Shown: piece by piece, positions 43,554 to 52,982 of the stretch
Position numbering within the stretch: position 1 is the first letter of the stretch
Layout of the letters: each line of letters opens with the position of its first letter
Origin: Acidithiobacillus ferrooxidans ATCC 23270
GTDB lineage: Bacteria; Pseudomonadota; Gammaproteobacteria; Acidithiobacillales; Acidithiobacillaceae
Reading direction: 5' to 3'
Assembly: GCF_000021485.1 (NCBI RefSeq)
Contig: NC_011761.1
Coordinates: 124,001-188,000 of the forward strand
Length of the DNA stretch: 64,000 bases
Position numbers and translations under genes: made by a program
Notes under the pieces: model-generated
Seen by the model: only the letters and a program-made list of their open reading frames with translations
Told to the model about the DNA's origin: nothing
Databases searched by the model: none

Positions 43554-44573
43554 ATGCACATCGGTACCACCCTCAGCCAGTTCATCATTGAAGAAACCCG
43601 TCTTTATCCCGGTGCCTCCGGCGACTTCGCCGGGTTACTCAACGATCTCACCACTTCCTGCAAGTTTATCGGCGCCCAGGTCTACCGTGGCGCGCTGGTG
43701 GGGGCGCTGGGCAGCGCCGGCACCGACAACGTCCAGGGGGAGGTGCAGAAAAAGCTGGACATCATCTCCAATGAGGCCATTCTCAAATCCATGGACTGGA
43801 CGGGGCATCTGGCCGGCATGGCCTCCGAGGAGATGGATGACCCCTATCCCATCCCCCGCAACATCCCGCGCGGCAAGTATCTGCTGCTTTTTGATCCGTT
43901 GGACGGTTCCAGCAATACCGATGTCGGCATCAGCGTGGGGACCATTTTCAGCATCCTCAAGGCGCCGGTGGCGGGGCGCGATGCGGAACTCGCCGATTTC
44001 CTGCAGCCCGGCGTCGAACAGGTCTGCGCGGGCTACGCCCTGTACGGCTCCAGCAACATGCTGGTATACAGCACCGGCTACGGGGTCAATGGCTTCACCC
44101 TCGATCCTTCCATCGGTGAATACATCCTGACCCACAACCAGATGCGTATTCCGGAGGATACCAGTGAATACGCGATCAATATGAGCAATCACCGGCACTG
44201 GCAGAAGCCGGTACAGCGTTATATCGACGAACTCAATCAGGGTACGGATGGGCCTCGCCAACGTGATTTCAATATGCGCTGGGTGGGTTCCATGGTGGCG
44301 GATGTGCATCGCATCCTGTGTCGGGGCGGTATTTTCCTGTACCCCTTCGATCAGCGCGACCCGAAGAAGCCGGGCAAGCTGCGCCTGCTCTATGAGGCCA
44401 ATCCCATGTCCTATCTGGTGGAGCAGGCGGGTGGCGCGGCCAGCACGGGCACGACCCGCATCCTGGATATCGTCCCCCAGGGTCTGCACCAGCGCATCCC
44501 CGTGATTCTCGGCGCCAAAAATGAGGTGGAGCGGGTAGTGGCTTACCACCAGGGGTCATTTGTTATCCCGTAA
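43554..44573 (+). CDS. fbp: Fructose-1,6-bisphosphatase class I
   Basis: 339 aa. [20 protein letters not shown] (the metal/phosphate motif), Lys-rich SNEAILKSM region, [23 protein letters not shown], and [21 protein letters not shown]. Used in gluconeogenesis and, in autotrophs, in the Calvin cycle. AAAGGA site 7 bases before the ATG. No terminator seen in the 194 bases that follow. Confidence 0.97.
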   Translation: MHIGTTLSQFIIEETRLYPGASGDFAGLLNDLTTSCKFIGAQVYRGALVGALGSAGTDNVQGEVQKKLDIISNEAILKSMDWTGHLAGMASEEMDDPYPIPRNIPRGKYLLLFDPLDGSSNTDVGISVGTIFSILKAPVAGRDAELADFLQPGVEQVCAGYALYGSSNMLVYSTGYGVNGFTLDPSIGEYILTHNQMRIPEDTSEYAINMSNHRHWQKPVQRYIDELNQGTDGPRQRDFNMRWVGSMVADVHRILCRGGIFLYPFDQRDPKKPGKLRLLYEANPMSYLVEQAGGAASTGTTRILDIVPQGLHQRIPVILGAKNEVERVVAYHQGSFVIP

Positions 44574-44728
44574 AATCTACAGGATGCCGGAAAGGCTGTG
44601 GACCAGTTGACCCTGCAGGGGAGGTAAGGCTTCCTTGAAGTCCGGATTGACCTTGTTGGCGGTGGAGACGATACGGGTCCGGACTTCAGGGACGTGGGCC
44701 AGGTGTTGATTGGTCTTGAGAATTTTCG

Positions 44729-44750
44729 AAAACCGTCTATAAACGGTTTT
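44729..44750. promoter_or_regulatory. Perfect inverted repeat upstream of sspB
   Basis: AAAACCGT-CTATAA-ACGGTTTT: 8-bp arms and a 6-nt centre, ending 17 bases before the sspB ATG, adjacent to TTTTCGAAAA (44723-44732), also palindromic. Could be an operator or an mRNA hairpin just ahead of the AGGAG site; no T-run makes it a canonical terminator. Confidence 0.45.
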
Positions 44751-44767
44751 AGGAGTCTGGAACAGAC

Positions 44768-45193
44768 ATGGGGGAAAAATTGCTACCTGAAAGTGCCAAG
44801 TCTTATCTGCTCAATGCCGTCTATCAGTGGTGCGTGGACCAGGGGCACACACCCTATATCCTGGTAGTGGTGGCCTACCCCGGAGTATCTGTCCCGAGCG
44901 GCTATGAAAAGGATGGACGGATGATTCTCGATGTCTCTCCGCGCGCCTGCCACGGTCTCCGCATGGCGGACGACTGGATTTCCTTCAATGCCCGCTTCGG
45001 CGGGGTGGCGCGGACCGTAGACGTACCCATGGCGGCGGTAGCGGCGATATACGCCGCAGAAACGCAGGAAGGAATGGGCTTTGCCGATCCGGAAATTCCG
45101 TCCGCGCCGCCGCCTTCTTCGGCGGGCGGCGGTGCAGAGAACGCGGAGACTTCCGGGAAGCGTGAGCGTCCCGCACTGCGAGTGGTGAAGTGA
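44768..45193 (+). CDS. sspB: ClpXP adaptor SspB
   Basis: 141 aa. Sm-like ssrA-tag-binding domain 6-105 (SYLLNAVYQWCVDQGHTPYILV, FNARFGGVARTVDVPM, AAVAAIYA), a flexible Pro/Gly/Ala linker, and the C-terminal ClpX-docking tail LRVVK (137-141). Delivers tagged proteins from stalled ribosomes to ClpXP. Its usual partner gene sspA is not adjacent. Coupled to the next gene by a GTGA overlap. Confidence 0.95.
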   Translation: MGEKLLPESAKSYLLNAVYQWCVDQGHTPYILVVVAYPGVSVPSGYEKDGRMILDVSPRACHGLRMADDWISFNARFGGVARTVDVPMAAVAAIYAAETQEGMGFADPEIPSAPPPSSAGGGAENAETSGKRERPALRVVK

Positions 45194-45855
45194 AGCCCGC
45201 TCTGATGGCCGCAGCGCTGTTGCTGCTTTACGGAGGTACGGCGGAAGCCGATATTTATGCCTATACCGATAGCAGCGGGGTGGTGCATCTTACCAATGTG
45301 CCGGCCGGGAATGACCGGTACCGGATGGTCATGCGGACCCCAAAAATGGCGGTGGCCGTGGCGCGCGCCGATTTCAATCGCGTCGCCCGGAGGCGTTATC
45401 AGGGCCTGATTCATGCGGCCGCCAATCGTTACCAGGTCAGCTCGGCGCTGATCAACGCCGTCATCAGCGCGGAGTCCGGTTATAATGCGGGTGCGGTATC
45501 GCCCAAGGGCGCCGTTGGCCTGATGCAGCTCATCCCCGCAACGGCGCTTCGCTTCGGGGTGGCGAATGTGTTCAGTCCGACGGACAATATCAACGGCGGC
45601 ACCGCGTATCTGGCCCATTTGCTGCGGATCTTCAGCGGCGACCTGAAACTGGCCGTAGCCGCTTACAATGCGGGATCAAACGCAGTGATCCAGGCGGGTT
45701 ATCATGTCCCGCCCTTCGCCGAAACCCAGGCCTACGTACCGCGGGTGCTCGCTTATTATCAGCACTATCTGAATGGCGGCGGCACGGTATCGGGCGAGAA
45801 CCGGCAGCCCGTGGCAAATGCCGCCCCGCAGTTGATTCAGGTATCCAATCCGTAG
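45190..45855 (+). CDS. Lytic transglycosylase, SLT type with N-terminal DUF4124-like segment
   Basis: 221 aa. Signal peptide (1-20, ending GGTAEA), a DUF4124-like segment DIYAYTDSSGVVHLTNVP, then an SLT goose-lysozyme-like domain (70-190) with catalytic E95 in ISAESGYN, SPKGAVGLMQLIPATA, and AVAAYNAGSNAV. Cleaves murein glycans with formation of 1,6-anhydroMurNAc, the substrate later handled by AnmK. GTG start at 45190 overlapping the sspB stop. Convergent with fis, 19-base overlap. Confidence 0.92.
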   Translation: MKPALMAAALLLLYGGTAEADIYAYTDSSGVVHLTNVPAGNDRYRMVMRTPKMAVAVARADFNRVARRRYQGLIHAAANRYQVSSALINAVISAESGYNAGAVSPKGAVGLMQLIPATALRFGVANVFSPTDNINGGTAYLAHLLRIFSGDLKLAVAAYNAGSNAVIQAGYHVPPFAETQAYVPRVLAYYQHYLNGGGTVSGENRQPVANAAPQLIQVSNP

Positions 45856-46079
45856 GTTTGCAGCTTCTTCCGCAGGGTATTGCGATTGATGCCCAGCCAT
45901 TGGGCGGCCATGCCGCGTTGTCCACCACAATGTTGCAGTGTATGCGCGAGCAGCGCACGCTCCACTTCTTCGACGATCAGCGCATGCAGGTTGCCAGGGA
46001 CTTCACCCCCCAAATCCGCCAGATAGCGGTCCATGACGTGAATGACGCAATCGCCCAGGGACATATTCGTGCTATCCAT
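45837..46079 (-). CDS. fis: Fis-family DNA-binding protein
   Basis: 80 aa. The C-terminal HTH, GGQRGMAAQWLGINRNTLRKKLQTYGLD, is the Fis recognition unit; the N-terminal half (GEVPGNLHALIVEEVERALLAHTLQH) forms the dimer helices. ATG at 46079 follows GAGGGGGT. It stands last in accB-accC-prmA-DUF3426-fis rather than next to dusB as in enterics. Predicted nucleoid protein and transcription factor. Confidence 0.9.
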   Translation of the reverse strand: MDSTNMSLGDCVIHVMDRYLADLGGEVPGNLHALIVEEVERALLAHTLQHCGGQRGMAAQWLGINRNTLRKKLQTYGLDT

Positions 46080-46090
46080 GGTCCACCCCC

Positions 46091-46723
46091 TCAAGGACGG
46101 CTGAGGAGGGTGATTTGATAACCCGCCGCCCTTGTCAGGGCGGGGCTGCTGAGTACAAATGGTACTGGCGTACCCGGAACGAATCCCGCACGGGCGGGGA
46201 ATTCTGCGCTCAGATATTGCGTCGCGGTAAAATGCAGGTGGGCAATGGGTGCGCCGTAGACGTTGCTGAGGGTGACTTCAATCACCGGGTAAGCCTGAAC
46301 CTGATTGGCGACATTTTCAATATTGCCGGTGATCCGCGCCAGGTGGTCCGCCACAGGGGTGACCTGGCTGTTGAGAATACGGATGTCTTTGTTGGGACCA
46401 GGCCAGGGAATGGTGATATCCAGTTGCTCCGCGCTACTCAGCAAGAAGCGGCGGATGGGCGCGCTGGTCGCGGCGTAACTGTAACTGCGTGTCCACCAGA
46501 GTATCTGCCCGATCAGCGCGATAACCAACAGGATGATGGCCAGGATGAGCAGAAACCGACCCAGACGGCGTCCCAGGCTGCTACCCGCACGAGCAGTCTC
46601 TGCGGCGACATCCACATGAAAAATATGGTGGCAGACGCTGCATTTCACCCGATAATGGTGCTCGCGCAGGGCCTTGTCGTCCGAGAGAAAGGTCGATTCA
46701 CAGCGGGGGCAGGTAATTTCCAT
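46091..46723 (-). CDS. Zinc-ribbon / DUF3426 membrane protein
   Basis: 210 aa. N-terminal MJ0042-type zinc ribbon with C5-P-R-C8 and C28-S-V-C31, one membrane helix (about 54-76, RFLLILAIILLVIALIGQILWW) and a periplasmic DUF3426 beta-sandwich (about 105-205, VTPVADHLARITGNIENVANQVQAYPVIEVTLSN). Function unknown. Found between prmA and fis, 2 bases after prmA, as in other beta/gamma genomes. Confidence 0.88.
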   Translation of the reverse strand: MEITCPRCESTFLSDDKALREHHYRVKCSVCHHIFHVDVAAETARAGSSLGRRLGRFLLILAIILLVIALIGQILWWTRSYSYAATSAPIRRFLLSSAEQLDITIPWPGPNKDIRILNSQVTPVADHLARITGNIENVANQVQAYPVIEVTLSNVYGAPIAHLHFTATQYLSAEFPARAGFVPGTPVPFVLSSPALTRAAGYQITLLSRP

Positions 46724-46725
46724 AA

Positions 46726-47604
46726 TCAGACTCCAGTGTTGCGCTGGCCATAGAGGAGTGACCAGTCTTCTTCGTGTTGCGCGACTGCGAGATCAAAATA
46801 AGGCTCGTAGGCGGCGTGAATCTCCGCTTCCTGATGGTGCAGGATGCCGGATAGTGCAATCCAGCCTCCAGGACGGACGGAATGGGCTAGGGCGGGCGCA
46901 AGGGTCAGAAGGGGGGTCGCCAGAATGTTGGCGACCAGGATGTCGGCCAGGGGCAGCCTGGCGTTTTCCGGCAGCGCGAGCTGCAGACCGGCGCTGACGC
47001 CGTTGCGTTCTGCATTGGCGGCCGCTACCTGCAGTGCAACGGGGTCGGTATCCACCCCGTATGCCTGGCCGGCGCCCAGCAGTAGCCCGGCGATGGCCAG
47101 AATGCCGGAGCCGCAGCCGTAATCGATAAGGCTTTCGCCTCCGCGGACCTGTGTATCCAGGAAGCGCAGGCAGAGCGCCGTGGTGGCGTGGGCGCCGGTG
47201 CCGAAGGCTTGGCCGGGATCGAGATGCAGCACACGGAGGGCGTTGGCGGGCGCCGCATCCCAACTGGGGGTTACCCAGAGGCGGCCGAAGCAGCGTGCGG
47301 GGAAGGCTGCCTGGGTTGCCGCTACCCAGTCCTGTTCCTCCAGCGCGGTAAAGCGTGCTGCGTATGACCGCCAGTCGTTGTCTCTGACCAGGTTTTGCAG
47401 GGTTGTTTCGCTGTGGCTGTCCGCAGCAAACAGGGCTTCGCACCGGCTGTTTTGCCAGATGTCGCCCGCATCGAACACTGCTTCACTGTCATCGCCTTCC
47501 AGAAAAGTGACTGCCTCTGCGCCAGCGTCCAGCAATTGCGCCTCGACGGCTGCTGCGGCTGCTGCGGGGACGCGCATGTCGAGCTGCCACCAGGCGATTT
47601 TCAT
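46726..47604 (-). CDS. prmA: Ribosomal protein L11 methyltransferase
   Basis: 292 aa. [18 protein letters not shown] (substrate/SAM side), [37 protein letters not shown] and the active segment [14 protein letters not shown]. The N-terminal L11-recognition domain is slightly shorter than in E. coli. Start overlaps the accC stop by 4 bases. Confidence 0.96.
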   Translation of the reverse strand: MKIAWWQLDMRVPAAAAAAVEAQLLDAGAEAVTFLEGDDSEAVFDAGDIWQNSRCEALFAADSHSETTLQNLVRDNDWRSYAARFTALEEQDWVAATQAAFPARCFGRLWVTPSWDAAPANALRVLHLDPGQAFGTGAHATTALCLRFLDTQVRGGESLIDYGCGSGILAIAGLLLGAGQAYGVDTDPVALQVAAANAERNGVSAGLQLALPENARLPLADILVANILATPLLTLAPALAHSVRPGGWIALSGILHHQEAEIHAAYEPYFDLAVAQHEEDWSLLYGQRNTGV

Positions 47605-48947
47605 AGGGCGAGCAATGCCTCCAGATAGTGGATATGCACACCGCCCGTGGCGTATTGCGCCTCTTCCAGTACCCGCCGATGCAGGGGAATGTTGGTTTGA
47701 ATACCCTCGATGGTGGTCTCGCGCAGGGCGCTGCGCATGCGCATGTTGGCTTCCTCGCGGTCACCCCCGAAGGCGATGATTTTACCGATCATGGAGTCAT
47801 AGAAAGGTGGTACCCGATAACCCGCATAAATATGACTGTCGACGCGGATGCCTGGCCCACCAGGGGGGTGCCAGGCGGTAATCTGTCCCGGTGAGGGTAC
47901 GAAGCGCTCCGGGTCTTCGGCATTGATGCGGCATTCGACGGCGTGACCGCTGAGTACCACGTCCTCCTGGCGAATCCCGAGAGGCAATCCCGCCGCAATG
48001 CGAATTTGTGCTTTGACGATGTCGATGCCGGTAATCAGCTCCGTGACCGGGTGCTCGACCTGCACCCGTGTATTCATTTCAATGAAATAGAAGGTCTGGT
48101 TTTCCGGATCGTAAAGAAACTCGACGGTGCCGGCGCCCCGGTAGCCCATATCCTCACAGGCTTTGGCCACGGATGCACCGATTTCAGCGCGCTGCGCAGC
48201 ACTGACGCCCGGGGCGGGCGCTTCTTCAATGACTTTTTGATGACGGCGCTGCACCGAGCAGTCCCGTTCCCCCAGGTGGATGCAATGACCCTGGGTGTCA
48301 CACAGTATCTGAAATTCGATGTGGCGCGGCGTTTCGAGGAATTTTTCCATATAGAGGGTCGGGTTGCCGAAAGCCTTGTCGGCCTCCGCGCGGGTCAGGC
48401 TCGCGGCGTTGACGAGGTGTGCTTCGGTGTGTACGACCCGCATGCCGCGCCCGCCGCCGCCGCCGGCCGCCTTGAGAATGACGGGATAACCGATCTCCCG
48501 GGCGAGGGCTTTGAGGGCCTCGTTATCGTCGGGTAGCGGTCCATCGGAGCCCGGCACACAGGGTACGCCAGCCTTCTTCATCGCGGCCTTGGCGGCGATT
48601 TTGTCACCCATCCGGCGGATGGTTTCCGCGCGCGGCCCGATGAAGGTAAACCCGCTGTTTTCGACCCGTTCGGCGAAGTCGGCATTTTCTGAAAGAAACC
48701 CGTAGCCGGGATGAATCGCTTCGGCGTCGGTCACCTCGGCGGCGGCAATCACGGCGGGGATGTTGAGATAACTTTTATCGCTCGGCGCTGGGCCGATGCA
48801 CACCGACTCGTCGGCCAGCTTGACGTGGAGAAGGTCGCGATCTGGTTCAGAGTGGACGGCTACGGTACGAATGCCCAGTTCGCGGCAGGCGCGCTGAATC
48901 CGAAGGGCGATCTCGCCACGGTTAGCGATAAGGATTTTCTCGAACAT
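47601..48947 (-). CDS. accC: Acetyl-CoA carboxylase, biotin carboxylase subunit
   Basis: 448 aa ATP-grasp enzyme, first half-reaction of fatty-acid synthesis. [21 protein letters not shown] is the family start; [14 protein letters not shown] is the glycine loop, [37 protein letters not shown] holds catalytic Glu and Arg. The ATG at 48947 lies 1 base after the accB stop. Operon accB-accC-prmA. Confidence 0.97.
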   Translation of the reverse strand: MFEKILIANRGEIALRIQRACRELGIRTVAVHSEPDRDLLHVKLADESVCIGPAPSDKSYLNIPAVIAAAEVTDAEAIHPGYGFLSENADFAERVENSGFTFIGPRAETIRRMGDKIAAKAAMKKAGVPCVPGSDGPLPDDNEALKALAREIGYPVILKAAGGGGGRGMRVVHTEAHLVNAASLTRAEADKAFGNPTLYMEKFLETPRHIEFQILCDTQGHCIHLGERDCSVQRRHQKVIEEAPAPGVSAAQRAEIGASVAKACEDMGYRGAGTVEFLYDPENQTFYFIEMNTRVQVEHPVTELITGIDIVKAQIRIAAGLPLGIRQEDVVLSGHAVECRINAEDPERFVPSPGQITAWHPPGGPGIRVDSHIYAGYRVPPFYDSMIGKIIAFGGDREEANMRMRSALRETTIEGIQTNIPLHRRVLEEAQYATGGVHIHYLEALLAL

Positions 48948-48948
48948 T

Positions 48949-49419
48949 TCAATCCCCGGGTGCGATGATGAACAGGGGTTCACCGTATTCGACGGGCTGA
49001 CCATTGCCGGCGAGAACCTTGATCACTTTTCCGGAGACGTCGGCTTCAATTTCGTTCAGCAGCTTCATGGCCTCGATGATGCATAGAGTCTGGCCGGCCT
49101 TCACCATGCTGCCTTCTTCCACGAAGGGTGGAGATTCCGGAGAGGATGCGCGATAAAAAGTCCCGACCATGGGGGATTTGATCATATAGCCCTGGGGCGG
49201 CACTTCGACCGCTGCCGCGGGGGGGGGCGCTGTCCCCACGATGGTGGGCGTGGTCGCCATCGCTGGCGCAGGCTGGGCATAGGTGATGGCCGGTGCCGGA
49301 TGGGCGGGCGCGGTGTGCCGCGTGATCCGGACTTTGCTGTCGCCCTCCACCACTTCTATTTCGTCGATGGCGCTCTTTTCCAGCAGTTCGGCCAGGCGAC
49401 GGATGAATTGGATATCCAT
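48949..49419 (-). CDS. accB: Acetyl-CoA carboxylase, biotin carboxyl carrier protein
   Basis: 156 aa. N-terminal helical part [23 protein letters not shown], Pro/Ala-rich linker (about 36-75), and biotinyl domain 78-155 with the biotinylated K119 in EAMKL, the thumb in [18 protein letters not shown] site at the ATG. First ACC gene after aroQ. Confidence 0.97.
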   Translation of the reverse strand: MDIQFIRRLAELLEKSAIDEIEVVEGDSKVRITRHTAPAHPAPAITYAQPAPAMATTPTIVGTAPPPAAAVEVPPQGYMIKSPMVGTFYRASSPESPPFVEEGSMVKAGQTLCIIEAMKLLNEIEADVSGKVIKVLAGNGQPVEYGEPLFIIAPGD

Positions 49420-49438
49420 GCTCTTTCCTTGGTGTCAG

Positions 49439-49900
49439 TTATGGGTTATGGCGTTTCATGCGCCGATGAATGGCATCCAGCGCCAGGAAGTATCCATCCG
49501 CACCCAGTCCCGCGATGACGCCCTGGGCGAGCTCGGAGAAGTAGGAGTGACGGCGGAAGGGTTCCCGACCATGAATATTGGATAAATGTACTTCGATAAA
49601 CGGAATCTGGACGGCAGCCAGGGCATCACGCAGGGCAACGCTGGTGTGGGTGAATGCCGCGGGATTGATGATGATGTCGGTGACGCCCAGGGGGAGGGCC
49701 TCCTGGACCGCATCGATCAGTACATGCTCAGCGTTGCTCTGCAGACTGTGCAGTCGCCAGCCCCAGCCCTGCGCGAGTGTCTGCATCCCGGCATCGATCT
49801 CGGCGAGGGTGGTCTGCCCGTAATGGCCGGGCTCACGACTGCCCAGCAGATTCAGATTCGGGCCATGCAGTACAAGGACATGAGGAGAGGATGCAGCCAT
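49439..49900 (-). CDS. aroQ: 3-dehydroquinate dehydratase, type II
   Basis: 153 aa. [17 protein letters not shown] (catalytic Tyr near 28), [32 protein letters not shown], and [20 protein letters not shown]. Third step of the shikimate pathway. Starts the aroQ-accB-accC operon as in many gammaproteobacteria. The 167 bases upstream (49901-50067) contain no gene. Confidence 0.97.
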   Translation of the reverse strand: MAASSPHVLVLHGPNLNLLGSREPGHYGQTTLAEIDAGMQTLAQGWGWRLHSLQSNAEHVLIDAVQEALPLGVTDIIINPAAFTHTSVALRDALAAVQIPFIEVHLSNIHGREPFRRHSYFSELAQGVIAGLGADGYFLALDAIHRRMKRHNP

Positions 49901-50067
49901 AGATCCCGCGTAACACTAAGTATATCCGCGAAGTCTGCCCCAAATGGCCGGATAAATCTAGGTCATCCGCACCGGAGGCGGGTGCCGCGACACCCCATGG
50001 ACCCGGGTTCGCCTACGGATCGAGCATGGAAATCCCGGCGAATGATCGGGACGGCCGCGGGTAACCG

Positions 50068-50445
50068 CTAATTGGTAACAGGCAGGACCGGTTCCCGGTG
50101 GATGCTTTTCCTGCCAGCGTCTTCGCTATCCCAGCGCCGGGCCAGGGTATCCAGGGCATCCAGCACTTCCCGCAGTTCCAGTCCACGCGGTGTCAGGCCA
50201 TAGGTCACTTCCGGAGGAATGCTGGGACGATACACCCTGAATACCACTCCGGCCTCCTCCAGGGTGCGCAAACGCTCCGTCAGCATCCGGGACGAAATGC
50301 CGCGCACTTCCCGCTTGAGCATCCCGAAACGGGTGGGGCCGCGTTGCCTCAGCGTCCAGAGGATGTATGTGGTCCATGGCCCCATCAGCAAGCGGAGCAG
50401 TGCATCCATGGGGCAAGTCGTTTCCTGTTTGGTTTGGCTGTTCAT
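50068..50445 (-). CDS. HxlR-family transcriptional regulator
   Basis: 125 aa winged-helix protein. MDALLRLLMGPWTTYILWTLRQRGPTRFGML, ISSRMLTERLRTLEEAGVVFRVYRPSIPPEVTYGLTPRGLELREVL are the family signatures. One Cys (C11) near the N-terminus could sense redox or electrophiles as in some HxlR members; this is speculation. Divergent from the di-iron protein gene, with a 336-bp gap. Confidence 0.93.
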   Translation of the reverse strand: MNSQTKQETTCPMDALLRLLMGPWTTYILWTLRQRGPTRFGMLKREVRGISSRMLTERLRTLEEAGVVFRVYRPSIPPEVTYGLTPRGLELREVLDALDTLARRWDSEDAGRKSIHREPVLPVTN

Positions 50446-50781
50446 GGTTACTCAATCGTACCGGATCTACAAAAATACACTAAAATGATTCCATCATGAA
50501 CAACCAATGCAGGATGCCGCAAGGTGTGCTTGCCGCGCAGGAACCTGGTGCTCATCTTGGTCGGTCTTCAGGACCGTTGGCGCGTACCCGGGCATACATT
50601 GTCCGGGATTCGCCCGATGCCGGGATTTGTCGTAAAATGCCAAGCACATATTTTACGAAGCCTCACGGTGTTGTCACAAGGCTTTGTGGGGGTGCCTTCG
50701 CGACTTTCGTCTGGTGGGCGGAAGGGCGCCGAGGTGCTCCGGCACCCGTTATCGAGAACGCCAGAGAGAGGTTGGTTCGCC
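50446..50781. other. Divergent regulatory gap between hxlR-like and di-iron genes
   Basis: 336 bases without a gene I can support. The frame of the di-iron protein is open through most of it but shows no family similarity. It contains a perfect palindrome at 50631-50657 and a G-rich run ahead of the ATG. Room for two promoters. Confidence 0.5.
50631..50657. promoter_or_regulatory. Perfect 8-bp inverted repeat upstream of the di-iron gene
   Basis: CGTAAAAT (50631-50638) and ATTTTACG (50650-50657), spaced by 11 bases. A TTGTCG about 3 bases left of it and TATTTT within it give a possible -35/-10 pair with 16-base spacing, so a bound repressor would cover the promoter. Candidate HxlR operator. 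Confidence 0.45.
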
Positions 50782-51639
50782 ATGTTATACCCTGAGTTGT
50801 TCAAATCGCTGGAAGCCGCGCGCTGGAACATGGCCACGGACATCCCCTGGGAGCAGTTTGACCGTAACCTGGTCAGCGATGAGCAGTTGCGCACGATCAA
50901 GATGAATGCGGTCACCGAGTGGTCGGCACTCCCGGCGACGGAGATGTTTCTCCGCGACAACCGGAGCGACTCCGATTTCTCGGCCTTCATGTCCATCTGG
51001 TTCTACGAAGAGCAGAAGCACGCCCTGGTGCTCATGGAATACCTGCGCCGCTTCGCGCCGGAATATCTGCCGACGGAAGAGGAATTGCACAATGTACGCT
51101 TTGAATTTGATCCGGCGCCAGCAATGGAAACCCTCATGCTGCATTTTTGCGGCGAAATCCGCCTGACACACTGGTACAAATGCGCGGCGCAGTGGCATAG
51201 CGAGCCGGTGATCCGCTCGATTTACGAGGTGCTATCCAAGGATGAGGCGCGGCACGCCGGTGTATATCTGAAATATATGCGGCGCGCCATTGATCGCCTC
51301 GGGGACAGCGCGCGTCTGGCTTTTGCCAAGATCGGTGTACTCATGGCCAATACCAAGACGGCGAAGGCATTGCATCCCACCAATCTCCATGTGAACAAGG
51401 CGATGTATCCCGAGGACAGTGTGCAGAGTCATCTGCCGGATCCGGGTTGGCTGGAGCAATGGCTGGATACCCAGATTCATTTCGACGCGATCTGGGAGGG
51501 CAAGGTGGTCAATGGCATTTTGCGCAATCTTTCCGCTCTGCTCGAAACGCCCATTCAGAGCATCAAGGATCTCAGCCGTTACCGCAAGGTGATGAGCGCC
51601 GCCGCCCATGATGCTTCCGGGCACTTGGTGGCGGGTTGA
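50782..51639 (+). CDS. Di-iron four-helix protein, acyl-ACP desaturase / ferritin-like
   Basis: 285 aa. Metal ligands follow the acyl-ACP desaturase order: E46, E77xxH80 (EEQKH), E125 (GEIRLTH) and E155xxH158 (DEARH). WSALPATEMFLRDN and FSAFMSIWFYEEQKHALVLMEYLRR are alpha-helical. The fold therefore suggests an O2-dependent oxidase or desaturase, with ferritin-like oxidase an alternative; no substrate domain is visible. The ATG at 50782 follows GAGAGG, and the longer open frame upstream has no similarity. An HxlR regulator is divergent. Confidence 0.82.
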   Translation: MLYPELFKSLEAARWNMATDIPWEQFDRNLVSDEQLRTIKMNAVTEWSALPATEMFLRDNRSDSDFSAFMSIWFYEEQKHALVLMEYLRRFAPEYLPTEEELHNVRFEFDPAPAMETLMLHFCGEIRLTHWYKCAAQWHSEPVIRSIYEVLSKDEARHAGVYLKYMRRAIDRLGDSARLAFAKIGVLMANTKTAKALHPTNLHVNKAMYPEDSVQSHLPDPGWLEQWLDTQIHFDAIWEGKVVNGILRNLSALLETPIQSIKDLSRYRKVMSAAAHDASGHLVAG

Positions 51640-51690
51640 GCGCGCTGTAACGGTTCCTCATGGGCACGGTAGTGGCCATGGCGGCAGGCA

Positions 51691-51749
51691 GGCGGTCCCC
51701 CCACCAGGCGGGAAACCTGGCCGCCCGGGGTCAACGCCTGCGCTGACCC
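51691..51749. other. Pair of hairpins in the convergent gap before the ftsZ 3' end
   Basis: GGCGG-CCAGG-loop-CCTGG-CCGCC (51691-51725), then GGGTCA-ACGCCTGCGC-TGACCC (51728-51749), between the convergent di-iron gene and ftsZ. No T-run on either strand, so a stabilising or Rho-linked end is more likely than a classical terminator. Confidence 0.45.
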
Positions 51750-51760
51750 GGCCTACGCCC

Positions 51761-52924
51761 TTAGTCCGCCTGACGGCGCAGGAAGGCGGGAATGTCCAGG
51801 TCCGCGTAGTTCGGCGTATGGTTGCCGCCATGGGCGGGCACGCTCGAACCCGTCGGGCGTTCGGTCTGGCGCATGCCGGTGGGCTTGTCAAGGTTGCGCC
51901 AGTCTGCCGCCGTAGCCGGGATGGCTGCCGACCGTGGCCGGATATTCTCGACCGCCAGCCGCACGGGTTCCCGTTGCAATCCGGTGGCGACCACCGTAAC
52001 CCGTAGTTCCCCTTCCAGTTCCGGATCCAGCACGGTGCCGACCTTGACGTTGGCGTCATCTGCCGCATAACCACGGATCAGTTCGCCGACTTCTTCGAAC
52101 TCGCCCAAAGTCAGGTCCATGCCGGCGGTGATGTTGACCAGAATGCCGCGGGCTCCCGCGAGATTGATGTCGTCCAGCAGCGGGCTGGAGGCGGCGCGGG
52201 TGGCGGCATCCTTGGCGCGGTTTTCGCCGCGGCCGCTGGCGGTACCCATCATGGCCAGACCCATGCCCGACATGACGGTACGGACATCGGCGAAATCCAG
52301 GTTCATCAGGCCGGGGCGGGTGACCAGCTCCGAGATGCCCTGCACGGCGCCGAGAAGGATGTTGTCGGCGGCCTGGTAGGCGTCCTTGAGGCTGATGTTC
52401 TTGCCAAGGACGGACAACAGTTTCTCATTGGGGATAATGACTAGAGAGTCCACGTACTGGGAGAGCTCGTCGATGCCGGAGAGGGCGTGCTGCTGGCGTT
52501 TCTTGCCTTCAAAGTTGAAGGGTCTGGTGACCACGCCGACGGTGAGGATGCCCATGTCGCGAGCAATGGCTGCCACCACGGGGGCGGCGCCGGTGCCGGT
52601 GCCGCCGCCCATGCCCGTGGTGATGAAGACCATGTCGGCCTTTTCCAGGGTCGCGCGGATTTCGTCACGGCCTTCCTCGGCGGCCTTGCGCCCGACTTCG
52701 GGATCTGCGCCCGCACCGAGGCCGCGGGTGATCTGAGCGCCGAGCTGGATCGTATGGCTGGCTTGGGAGTGGCGCAACGCCTGGGCATCGGTATTGGCGC
52801 TGATGAACTCCACGCCTTCCAATCCTGCCGCGCACATGTTGTTGATGGCGTTGCCGCCCCCGCCCCCGACGCCGATGATTTTGATGACAGCGCCGTCTTG
52901 TTCACATTCATTGAGTTCAAACAT
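51761..52924 (-). CDS. ftsZ: Cell-division tubulin homologue FtsZ
   Basis: 387 aa. GTPase G-box GMGGGTGTGAAP, IGVGGGGGNAINNM at the start, NTDAQAL, T7 loop NLDFADVRTVM, and a C-terminal linker ending DIPAFLRRQAD, the ZipA/FtsA/ZapD-binding tail. AAGGAG site at the ATG. Last gene of dcw. lpxC, which often follows ftsZ in proteobacteria, is absent; a convergent gene is found instead. Confidence 0.98.
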   Translation of the reverse strand: MFELNECEQDGAVIKIIGVGGGGGNAINNMCAAGLEGVEFISANTDAQALRHSQASHTIQLGAQITRGLGAGADPEVGRKAAEEGRDEIRATLEKADMVFITTGMGGGTGTGAAPVVAAIARDMGILTVGVVTRPFNFEGKKRQQHALSGIDELSQYVDSLVIIPNEKLLSVLGKNISLKDAYQAADNILLGAVQGISELVTRPGLMNLDFADVRTVMSGMGLAMMGTASGRGENRAKDAATRAASSPLLDDINLAGARGILVNITAGMDLTLGEFEEVGELIRGYAADDANVKVGTVLDPELEGELRVTVVATGLQREPVRLAVENIRPRSAAIPATAADWRNLDKPTGMRQTERPTGSSVPAHGGNHTPNYADLDIPAFLRRQAD

Positions 52925-52982
52925 TGTCTTTCTCCTTCTTGAAGTCTTGCAAAATTGTGTGCCTCAGCCCTGCAAGCAGAAA

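Noticed and set aside
44768-44830. Sigma-54 promoter on the minus strand inside sspB (TTGGCAC-like)
   Set aside because: Spacing between the GG and GC elements does not fit the -24/-12 rule.
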